A stretch of 64,000 nt of DNA from Roseiflexus castenholzii DSM 13941 (lineage in GTDB: Bacteria; Chloroflexota; Chloroflexia; Chloroflexales; Roseiflexaceae), in contig NC_009767.1 of assembly GCF_000017805.1 (NCBI RefSeq), forward strand, positions 2,976,001 to 3,040,000, written 5' to 3'. The position numbers and the translations under genes are program-made. The notes beneath the pieces are model-generated. The model did no database searches, was not told the DNA's origin, and was given only the letters and a program-made list of their open reading frames with translations. Below are positions 43,879 through 52,400 of the stretch, one piece after another. Each line of letters begins with the position of its first letter. The first letter of the stretch is position 1.

Positions 43879-44916
43879 TCATCGCACCAGACGCTCGTAG
43901 AGGTCCAGAAATCCACGCCCCAGTTGCTCGAATCCAAATGAACGCGCCACTTTCTCGCGCCCGTATTCGCCAAAGCGCCGTCGCAGCGCTTCATCTTCGC
44001 CGAGCCGCTGCACCGCCTCTGCGTAAGCGGCGACGTCATCGCGCGGGCAGAGAAAACCGGACCGTTCATGATCGACGACTTCCGGCAACGCGGAAATGCG
44101 CGTGGTCACGACCGGTCGTCCGCACGCCAGCGCCTCCGCCTGCACGATCCCGAACCCCTCCAGGCGCGACGGCGCCAGCAGGATGTCGCACGACTGATAC
44201 GCCGCCACCAATCCATCGCGGTCCGGCGCGCCAATCGGAACCATGCGCGGGTGCGGTGGACCTTCATCAACGTCCTGGAAGCCGCTCGTGTAATACAAAA
44301 CATACGCTTCCGGCAGCAGGTTCATGATGCGCGGCAGCAGGTCGAACCCCTTGCGTCGCGTCCGATTGCCGACGAAGAGCAGGCGAATGCGTCCGTCGCA
44401 GTCGGGCAATCCATCGTTGCGCCGTTGCATGTCGGGAGGCGGCACAAACACATCAGTGTCGATCCCATCGTAGATGACGGTGGTGTTGGTGTATCCGTAG
44501 GCGCGGGCGACCTGTTGTTGCGTGTAGCGCGAGACGCACACCACCGCATCGGCGGAACTGATCGACCACCAGTCGTAGCGCGCTTCGATCAGGCGATAGA
44601 ACAACCGCTGCGCCGGTGTGCTGTAGGGCTGAAGGTCAGGATCGGTCGTCAGGTGGTGAACGGTTGTGACAAGGGGGCGTCCCGGCGCGCGCAGCGCAAA
44701 TGCCACGCGCGAACGCCCCTGAATGAGGTCGAATCCCCGCCACCAACCACGCGGCAACCCGCGCGGGATCAGTATAGGCAGAAAATTGTAGATCTCCGGC
44801 AGGCGCAGCAATTCGGCACGCGGCGCGCCGTAGCGTCGCACTGCGCGAGTGATGTTCTGAATGCCAAAATCGACGCCGCCGCGACCAACCGGCGAAATGT
44901 AGAGTGGACGAACCAT
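43879..44916 (-). CDS. Glycosyltransferase family 4 (GT-B)
   Basis: This is a 345-residue retaining GT-B enzyme. The start RPLYISPVGRGGVDFGIQNI is the N-terminal fold; the donor-binding part has IRLLFVGNRTRRKGFDLLPRI, DILLAPSRLEGFGIVQAEALACGRPVVTT and the E-x7-E pattern in RLEGFGIVQAEA. It transfers a nucleotide sugar to an unknown acceptor, probably for exopolysaccharide or glycolipid. It starts 9 bp after the preceding acetyltransferase stop and is co-transcribed with it. Confidence 0.85.
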   Translation of the reverse strand: MVRPLYISPVGRGGVDFGIQNITRAVRRYGAPRAELLRLPEIYNFLPILIPRGLPRGWWRGFDLIQGRSRVAFALRAPGRPLVTTVHHLTTDPDLQPYSTPAQRLFYRLIEARYDWWSISSADAVVCVSRYTQQQVARAYGYTNTTVIYDGIDTDVFVPPPDMQRRNDGLPDCDGRIRLLFVGNRTRRKGFDLLPRIMNLLPEAYVLYYTSGFQDVDEGPPHPRMVPIGAPDRDGLVAAYQSCDILLAPSRLEGFGIVQAEALACGRPVVTTRISALPEVVDHERSGFLCPRDDVAAYAEAVQRLGEDEALRRRFGEYGREKVARSFGFEQLGRGFLDLYERLVR

Positions 44917-44925
44917 ACGCTGCGG

Positions 44926-46137
44926 TCAGAACCAGTCCGACGCATACGGCGCGAGACCGACGAAAAGCCGTTCAACGAGCGCCAACGCCGGGCGTGAGCG
45001 CGCGTCGATCAATCCAAATGCCGCTGCCGTGCGCGGTCGCAGATACCGACTGTACACCTGCGTCAGTGTGCGCACATCACAGTGAATGTCGGCGTCTACT
45101 CCGTCGCTCAGGCGCGTCATCCGCGCACTGCCGCCTTCGACATCGAGCGCAAAGACGCCGTTGTTGTGATCCAGCCAGTCGTCGGTGATACGGATCGTCA
45201 GGCGACCGGCGACATCACGGGGGAAGGAGTACGCTTCCATCGCCATTGCAACATCGATCATGCGCAGCATCGCTCCCGGAACCATGGCACACCGGAGTGG
45301 ATCGGACATCAGCGCCTGCACCGGCGCGTCGGCAGGCGCCGTGAAGATCACATCGACGCACTGATCTTCGAACATCGAGAAGAGGGCGAAAATCTGCGCG
45401 CGCGCCTGCGGATCGAGCGCTGCCGCCTCACGGCAGTGCAGTTCTTGCCCGCGTTCACCGCGTTCGATGGAAAAAATAGCGTATGATCGCCCGTGACCTG
45501 CGTCGTCCCGCCAGAGATACGCCCAATGCGGCGACCCGTCGCCAGCGTGGAGCACCCGCGTCTGCCACCAGACGGCGTTGCGCTCCAGCGGACCAAATCG
45601 GCCGCGCAACGCGCTGCGGTAGGCGGCGTCGAGTTCTGCCGTTGCTGCTGCGCTCTCATCAAGGCGCACCCAACGCCCCGCTTGCTGCGCGCGAAATGGC
45701 GCAAACCATGCCGGGGCGCCACTGAACTGGCGCGCTTCGTAAAACGTTGCCCAACCGTAACGCCGGTAGAACGACTCCTTGAACGCGCTCAGCATAACCA
45801 GTGGTGCGCGCTGGCTGCGCAGTTCGTCGCACACCTCGCGGAGCAGGCGCGCCACATATCCGCGTCGTCGCTCTTCGGGAGGCGTGGCGACCGCGCCGAT
45901 GCCGCCGACCGGGACCGTCCCGCCGCCGCCGTGGGCGATGCGCAGAGGAAGCAGGACGCACTGCGTCACCAGGCGACCATCGCGGTAGAGTCCACGACGC
46001 GCTTCGGGCGATGGGGTCCGCTGCGCGCGATGCGTCTCACCCGTTGGCCGGTTGTACGCCAGTGCCGCATTCAGCGCAAACTGCTCATCGTCGGGCGCAA
46101 CCACGCGATAGGAAAGATCGTCTCCAGCGCTGCTCAT
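44926..46137 (-). CDS. Eis-like GNAT acetyltransferase
   Basis: This 403-residue protein of the Eis/enhanced intracellular survival type has an N-terminal GNAT domain (VPVGGIGAVATPPEERRRGYVARLLR holds the acetyl-CoA loop), a second degenerate GNAT in the middle (AYLWRDDAGHGRSYAIFSIE) and a C-terminal sterol-carrier-like domain (GRLTIRITDDWLDHNNGVFALDVEGG). Eis enzymes acetylate amines such as lysine or aminoglycosides from a C-terminal carboxylate; the C-terminus here is ASDWF. The substrate is unknown. It is the first gene of a two-gene unit with the glycosyltransferase. A related gene starts at 63417. Confidence 0.82.
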   Translation of the reverse strand: MSSAGDDLSYRVVAPDDEQFALNAALAYNRPTGETHRAQRTPSPEARRGLYRDGRLVTQCVLLPLRIAHGGGGTVPVGGIGAVATPPEERRRGYVARLLREVCDELRSQRAPLVMLSAFKESFYRRYGWATFYEARQFSGAPAWFAPFRAQQAGRWVRLDESAAATAELDAAYRSALRGRFGPLERNAVWWQTRVLHAGDGSPHWAYLWRDDAGHGRSYAIFSIERGERGQELHCREAAALDPQARAQIFALFSMFEDQCVDVIFTAPADAPVQALMSDPLRCAMVPGAMLRMIDVAMAMEAYSFPRDVAGRLTIRITDDWLDHNNGVFALDVEGGSARMTRLSDGVDADIHCDVRTLTQVYSRYLRPRTAAAFGLIDARSRPALALVERLFVGLAPYASDWF

Positions 46138-46194
46138 CGTTTTGCGCCGATGCCTTCTATTCTAAGGGATACGCGCACCGCCAGGCGCCACGAG

Positions 46195-46286
46195 CGCTGC
46201 GGGCTGTAGCCGTGGCTGAGCGCGTGCAAGCGCGGGGCTGGTCTGTCGTCGCGCTGCGGGCTGTAGCCGTGGCTGAGCGCGTGCAA
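46195..46286. repeat. Tandem-like direct repeat upstream of the acetyltransferase
   Basis: GCGCTGCGGGCTGTAGCCGTGGCTGAGCGCGTGCAA occurs at 46195-46230 and again at 46251-46286. A related inverted GGGCTTTAGCCCGCAGCTC follows near 46320. Confidence 0.85.
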
Positions 46287-46379
46287 ACCCCTGCGGGGCT
46301 TCCACGTCCTGAGCGAGGGCTTTAGCCCGCAGCTCAGAGGACGTGCGGCTCGGCAGCACGGGTTTACTGGACTCATTTC

Positions 46380-47483
46380 TTAATCCTCGATTAGTCGCCT
46401 TACCTCTGGCTTCTCAACCACGATAAAATAACTGCCGGAACGCGCGCGGCCGAACAACCACAGATCGAGTTCCATGAAGAGCGTCACTGCCAGGAGCGCG
46501 TAGTAGACCGGCCCGCGACGCTGAAGGCGCGCGCGCATCCGCTGCCGCGCCCGAATCTCGCGCGCCGTGCCTTCCCCGATTGGCGCGCCATCGTCAGTTG
46601 ATGCGGCGGCGGCGCGGTGAGGCGCTTCCCTCCGGCTCCGCCCAACGACCGCTTCACCGAGTTTCATCAGCACATGTTCAACAAAACTGGTCGCCACACT
46701 ATTCCAGAACACCACCCGCACCGGGCGCAACCCGGCGTGTCGCATCGCTTCCAGCACATCCTCCCAGGTTGCCAGCGCCTTGATATGGTCCGACTTACGC
46801 CGCGCCTCACGCTCGAAATCGTAGACGCCGGCGCGAACGAACTGCCGTCCAAGCCAGCGGCTCGCCTCGACGAGCGGTTGCAGGCGCGACGGCTCGCGCG
46901 TATTCGAGAAGACCAGGAAGCGCCCGCCGGGGCGTAGCACGCGCGCCGTTTCACTGAGATACGCATCGATCACATCGCGCGGAAAATGTTCGAGCACATC
47001 AATCGAAAACGCCTTGTCGAACATGCCATCGGCGAACGGCAAACGACGCGCATCCCCCTGAACAAGCGCCACAGTCTTGATCGCTTCGTCGGCAAACAAC
47101 GTCGCCGGATCGACGCCGACCATCAAGCGCACACGATTGGCGTTCCAGGCGGCGAATCGGCCATTGCCACAGCCGCTATCGAGCACAATGTCGGTCGGGC
47201 GCAGATCAAGCAGACGCCGGAGCGCCCGATTGCGCACCCCAGCCGCGAGCAACGGCGGCGCCAGGTCGCGGTAGTCGAGTTCGTGCGCCAGTTCCTCCTC
47301 TTCGCTGACATACTTCGAGACATAGCCAAACTCCACGCCGCGCGGCATAAGGTCAAGATACCCGTTACGGCGCGGATACTCGGCGTGGCACGCCGCACAT
47401 GCAACGCCGCCGTCCGTCACGATCAGATCGCGCGAACCGCACGTCGGGCATCGGAGCAGGCGATAGAGGTCGTAAGGAACCAT
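46380..47483 (-). CDS. SAM-dependent methyltransferase with N-terminal zinc ribbon
   Basis: This 367-residue protein starts MVPYDLYRLLRCPTCGSRDLI and continues CAACHAEYPRRNGYLDLMP, a Trm112-like zinc ribbon with two CxxC/CxxH pairs. A class I methyltransferase core follows (IVLDSGCGNGRFAAWN, VGVDPATLF, FDKAFSIDVLEHF, RPGGRFLVFSNT). The C-terminal ~90 residues have a hydrophobic stretch (YYALLAVTLFMELDLWLF). The open frame extends to 47702, but ATG 47483 begins the conserved domain. The target is unknown; such proteins methylate lipids, quinones or glycans. Its C-terminal membrane-like helix suggests a lipid substrate. Confidence 0.78.
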   Translation of the reverse strand: MVPYDLYRLLRCPTCGSRDLIVTDGGVACAACHAEYPRRNGYLDLMPRGVEFGYVSKYVSEEEELAHELDYRDLAPPLLAAGVRNRALRRLLDLRPTDIVLDSGCGNGRFAAWNANRVRLMVGVDPATLFADEAIKTVALVQGDARRLPFADGMFDKAFSIDVLEHFPRDVIDAYLSETARVLRPGGRFLVFSNTREPSRLQPLVEASRWLGRQFVRAGVYDFEREARRKSDHIKALATWEDVLEAMRHAGLRPVRVVFWNSVATSFVEHVLMKLGEAVVGRSRREAPHRAAAASTDDGAPIGEGTAREIRARQRMRARLQRRGPVYYALLAVTLFMELDLWLFGRARSGSYFIVVEKPEVRRLIED

Positions 47484-47824
47484 ACTCTCGTCGGCAATTC
47501 TCCCGCACAGAGGAACGGGCGTGGCGGGCGACCGCCGCACCAGGCGGCTGCATGCCCGAATAGCGCATAAAAAGGACAAACCCGGCACTTGCGCGCCCCC
47601 CGCTTCTTCGGCTAGAATAGAGATGCGCAGGCGCGCCAGAGAATACCACCAGATCGGCGCCTGCGCAAATTGGTTTCGTGAGACCTCTTGTTTTCTGCCC
47701 ACGGCAGCGTTGACCGTGGAGTGCGCAGCGATCTGCGCGACATGCTCTACACGCAGCAGCGGTAGGGGCCCCAGTCCCGCGCGGGATGGGGTGCAGGGGC
47801 AAGGGGTGGAGTAAGTGAGGGTAT
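47484..47824. other. Gene-free stretch
   Basis: Divergent intergenic region between the methyltransferase and the double-GNAT gene. Frames on both strands are Arg/Ala/Pro-rich shadows with no ribosome-binding site. A possible -10 TAGAAT lies near 47616. No RNA gene or repeat recognised. Confidence 0.45.
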
Positions 47825-48859
47825 ATGTTACATACGTGGAAGGTGGACGAAGGCGTCCGCGTCCGACCGCGAACCCGGCCGGTCAAGGGATGTATCGGGA
47901 TTCGGATCCGGCCGTTCCGGCGAACGGACGAAGAGTACGCGGCAGTCGCAGCGATCGTTGCGCGCGCGCCTGCCGGCGAGGTATGTGATTTCGAGTACAG
48001 CAACCCCGCAGCTCTCCGCGCTTTCGACGAGGTGTTCGCCTCCGACGCTTTACCGCGTCGCTACGTCGCCGTGGCGCCCGATGGCGCCATCATTGGGTAT
48101 GCGCACACCTTCCCCACAACCTGGATCGCCGAGCCGGGAGGATTCTGGGCGGCCGTCCGCGTTCTGCCCGCCTACCGGCGCCTGACAATCGGGCGGCAGT
48201 TGCTTGCCCGCGCGCTTGGCGAAGCGCACGCCGCCGGCGGCCTCTTCGCGCTGGCGCAGGTGCGCGAACAATTGGCGGACGCCACCGACTTCGCTGAGCA
48301 GACCGGCTTCACCGAGATGCTGCGCAGTTGGGAAATGCTCCTTGACCCGCGCGTGGTGGATGTTGCGCCGCTCCAACGCCACGTTGCCCGCGCTGAAGCA
48401 TCCGGTATACGCCTGACGACGCTCGCCGCGCAACGCGCGGTCGATCCCGATTGGTTGCCGAAGTTGCATGCGCTGCACTTCACGCTCAACCGCGACGTGC
48501 CGCTGCCCGACGCGCCCAACATTACGCTCGAATGGTTCGAGCAGTTCGCGCTGACCTGCCCGGAGGCATTTTTCATCGCTATGGATGGCGACCGCTACAT
48601 CGGCGAGAGTGTCATGCACCCCGATGAACGGCAACCCGGTGCGCTCAAACAGCACCTGACCGGCGTGTTGCGCGAGTATCGCGGGCGTGGCGTAGCCATG
48701 GCGCTCAAGGTGCTGACGATTGCCTATGCGCAGACCTGCGGCTACACCCAGATCAGCACCTGGGTCGAATCGACCAACGCCAGCATGCTGGCGATTAACG
48801 AACGCCTTGGTTTCACCCGCCATCCGGGGTTGGTGGTATACCGTCAGGATTTGACATAA
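47825..48859 (+). CDS. Double-GNAT acetyltransferase
   Basis: This 344-residue protein has two tandem GNAT domains. The N-terminal one has GAIIGYAHTFPTTW and VRVLPAYRRLTIGRQLLARAL; the C-terminal one has YIGESVMHPDERQPGALKQHLTGVLREYRGRGVAMALKV (ends quoted) and TWVESTNASMLAINERLGF. The second acetyl-CoA loop (REYRGRGVA) is intact, while the first (LPAYRRLTIG) lacks the usual R-G-x-G/A, so the N-terminal half is probably structural. This is like mycothiol synthase architecture, but the substrate is unknown. GTGAGG precedes the ATG 47825. Confidence 0.8.
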   Translation: MLHTWKVDEGVRVRPRTRPVKGCIGIRIRPFRRTDEEYAAVAAIVARAPAGEVCDFEYSNPAALRAFDEVFASDALPRRYVAVAPDGAIIGYAHTFPTTWIAEPGGFWAAVRVLPAYRRLTIGRQLLARALGEAHAAGGLFALAQVREQLADATDFAEQTGFTEMLRSWEMLLDPRVVDVAPLQRHVARAEASGIRLTTLAAQRAVDPDWLPKLHALHFTLNRDVPLPDAPNITLEWFEQFALTCPEAFFIAMDGDRYIGESVMHPDERQPGALKQHLTGVLREYRGRGVAMALKVLTIAYAQTCGYTQISTWVESTNASMLAINERLGFTRHPGLVVYRQDLT

Positions 48860-48950
48860 GGTTGTTGCGTGTCGATTTTTCGGTAAGCCCGCGTTCATGG
48901 CGAGGGGTGACAGGATCAGTCATCCCAGGTCTTCCACATCCTGCCGGGTG

Positions 48951-49064
48951 CGTGGGCATCCCGTCCGCAACGGGGGCGCGGGCGGGATCAATAGTGCCGG
49001 TGACATCAGGCACTTTGGCGTTATAACGTGGGCATCCCGTCCGCAACGGGGGCGCGGGCGGGAT
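48951..49064. repeat. Direct repeat GTGGGCATCCCGTCCGCAACGG
   Basis: CGTGGGCATCCCGTCCGCAACGGGGGCGCGGGCGGGAT (given as two parts: CGTGGGCATCCCGTCC and GCAACGGGGGCGCGG) occurs at 48951-48988 and again at 49027-49064. Each contains the CCCGTCCGCAACGGG hairpin. It lies after the double-GNAT gene, in a gene-free stretch. Confidence 0.85.
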
Positions 49065-49151
49065 GCCCGTCATCCGTTCTGATCTGCGCGCATCTGTGTC
49101 CTCTCGCACATGCCGTGATCTGATTGACTCGCCTTTCCTCCGTATTGTATG

Positions 49152-49352
49152 ATACTGATTACGATTGACGCAGCCGCATGCTTGTCATTCCGAGCGCAGC
49201 GAGGAATCTCAGCGGGTCGCGCACGACCCGGCTTACGATTGAAGATGCTGCATGCTTGTCATTCCGAGCGCAGCGAGGAATCTACGCGGGTCGCGCACGA
49301 CCCCTCGCGCTGCGCGGGGTGACCATGCCGGATGGTCACAGGGAATTGGTAT
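49152..49352 (+). repeat. Dispersed palindromic-ended element, copy 6 (composite)
   Basis: The left end is degraded (ATACTGATTACGATTGACG), the right end is GGAATTGGTAT. Inside, the 5' half of the element (TACGATTGA-G to GGGTCGCGCACGACCC) appears twice, at about 49158-49233 and 49235-49310, so this is a nested or partially duplicated copy. It ends 49 bp before the NB-ARC gene. Confidence 0.85.
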
Positions 49353-49401
49353 AATACTGATACATTGGGTATACGCCGCGCTTCGCAGAAACTGTCTGAG
49401 T

Positions 49402-52400
49402 ATGCCAGATTTCCCAGAGTTTCCCGACAGCCTCAAAGCCCGCCTCGCCGCTGCCAACGTCACCGACGCCGCTGCTGTCCTGGCAATGCTGCTCGATGCG
49501 CTGCCGTCGATTTCCGATATGCAGCAACTCCGCGACCTGTGGCACATGGCGCCGGCGGAGGAAGAAGACGCCTTCCTCGCCGCTGCCGAACAGCGCGCCG
49601 CTGCCGCCGAAGCCTCTGGCGACGCGGCGCGCGCCGCAGCCCTGCGCGAACGCATCAACGTGCTGCACGCCTATCGCGCCGAGATTGCGCAGAAGGGCGA
49701 AATCCTGCGCGCGGCGCTCGAACGCCTGGAGGCTGCTGCGTCCGATGATGACCTGAAGGCGCTCTGGGGCGATGTGCCGCTCGAATTGGAAGAACCCTTC
49801 CTGCAACTCGCCGAAGCGCGCGCCGCTGAACTCGATCAAACCGGCGACGCGGCGCGCGCCGCAGCCCTGCGCGAACGCATCAACGTGCTGCACGCCTATC
49901 GCGCCGAGATTGCGCAGAAGGGCGAAATCCTGCGCGCGGCGCTCGAACGCCTGGAGGCTGCCGCGTCCGATGATGACCTGAAGGCGCTCTGGGGCGATGT
50001 GCCGCTCGAATTGGAAGAACCCTTCCTGCAACTCGCCGAAGCGCGCGCCGCTGAACTCGATCAAACTGGCGACCGCACAGCCGCCGTGCGCCTGCGCGAG
50101 CGAGTAACGATGCTACGCCAGGCGCGCGAAGCGCGTGAGATTGCCAGAAGCATGGTTCAGCAGGCGCTCGAACGCCTGGAGGCTGCCGCAACCGACGACG
50201 AAGCCTGGCAGGTCTGGCTCGATCTGCCGGTTGAACTCGAGGAGTGGTTCCTTCAGAACGTTGCTGACCGCGCCGCTGAACTCGAACAGAACAACGAGCC
50301 GCAACGCGCCGGACGGCTGCGCGTTGCGCATGCCCGTATGCAGGCGGAACGCGCCCGCCGTCACGAACAGAACAATCACCCTGTCGCCCAGGCATTACAG
50401 GCATTCCTTCAAGCTCCGACCGACGCCGACGCCACGCGGGTGTTCAATGAGCGCCGCGATCTGTTGCAGCCCTTCGAGGCGCAGCGCGCGTTCGACGCCC
50501 TGGCGCAGCAGGCGCCGCCGGATGCGCAGCCGTTGTTCGAGGCGCGCGCGGCATTGCTGCGCTCCCTGCGCGGCGCCATGCCTGAGCCGCGCCCTGCACC
50601 GTCTCCCGCGCTGCGCGGCGAACCCGCGTTGCGCGCGCCGGAGTCGGCAGGCGCGCGCATCTATATCAACGCGGCGAACGCTGAAGGCGGCGGCGATGCA
50701 ATCGTCGTGAACAACATCGTCATTGAACGGCGCTGGACCCGCCCGCGCCCGGAGCGCCTGCCGATCGACACTATCGAACGCACCTGCGCCCTGGATGAAG
50801 TCGCGCGTCTCCTCACCGAGCGTGGTCAACTGGCGATCACCGGCGGGCAGCGCACGGCGTCGGCTGCCATCCAGGGCATGCCCGGCATCGGCAAAACCGT
50901 CCTGGCGCGCCAACTGGCGCTGGCGCTCGACGAACGCTACCCCGGCGGCGTGATCTGGGAGGAGATCGGACCGGAGATCACCGCGCCGGAAGCGACGCAG
51001 CCCATCCTGAACCGCTGGGCGCGCTATGCGCTGAGCGTGCCGCCGCACCTCGACGACCGCATCGCTTTCGACGCCGGCGCGGTGCGCGCGCTGTTCGCTG
51101 CGCAGGGGCAGCCGCTCCTCGTCATCCTCGACAATGTCTGGTCGCTGGAGGGCATTCGCTGGTTGCGCAGCGCGCTGCCGGACAACGCCCATCTCGTGAT
51201 CACCACCCGCCTGGAGACGGTGATGGTCGGGCTGGGAGGCGGCGAATATGTGCTGGGGCTGCTGACGCCAGACGAAGCGCGCGCGCTGATTGCGCTACGG
51301 CTGGGATGGAACGACCTGCCGCCTGAGCATCATGCATGGGCGGATGCGCTGGCGCAGGGAGTCGACCACCATGCCCTGGCGCTGGACATCGCCATCCGTC
51401 GCCTGCGCCTCGACGCTCGTTCGCCCGGAACGGCGCGCTGGCGCGAGCAGATAGAACGGCTGCTGGGGCACATACGCAGCGGAAATGGGTTCGAGCGCCT
51501 GGCGCTGCCGGACGGCGAGCGCAACCAGAGCGTCGAAGCCGTGCTCGCCTACAGTTACGCGCAGATGGACGACGCGGCGCGCGCGCGCTTCCGTGCGCTC
51601 GGCGCCTTCGCGCCGGAAGCGTCGTTCGGCGTTGACGCGGCGGCAGCGCTCTGGCAGTGCGATTGCGACGCGGCGGAGGACGGGCTGAGCGCACTGGCGA
51701 ACGCTGCGCTGCTGGAACCGGGCGATGGCGACAGGCGCTGGCGCCAGCATACACTGCTGCGCGGCTACGCTCTGGCGTTGTTGCGGCGCGACGGCGAACA
51801 CGAGGCCGCCGCAGCGCGCCATGCCGCATTCTACGCCGACGCCATGCGCGCCGCCGACGATGCGCAGCGCTTCTATGAACTGCTCGGCGACTATCCGAAC
51901 CTGCGGCACGCCTTCGCCTGGGCGATTGAGAACGATCTGGACCTGGCGCAGAACCTGATCAATAACAGCGCCAACCTTCAGCGGTCGCACGGGTATGGGC
52001 GCGATGGACTGGAGTGGGCGGAACAGGCGCTGGCGCGCGCCGTCCGTCGCGGCACGCCGGCGCATGTCGCGCGCGCGCAGGGATCGCTGGGCAACGCCCT
52101 GCAACACGCCGCGACGCTGGCGGGGGAAGACCGCGCCGCGCGGCTGCGCGCAGCGCTCGCCGCCTACGACGAGGCGCTGCGCTTCTCTACCCCCGCCACG
52201 GCGCCGCTCGACTACGCTATGACGCAGACCAACCGGGGGACTGTGTTGCAGGACCTGGCGACGCTGGCGGGGGAAGACCGCGCCGCGCGGCTGCGCGCAG
52301 CGCTCGCCGCCTACGACGAGGCGCTGCGCTTCTCTACCCCCGCCACGGCGCCGCTCGACTACGCTAGGACGCAGACCAACCGGGGGACTGTGTTGCAGGC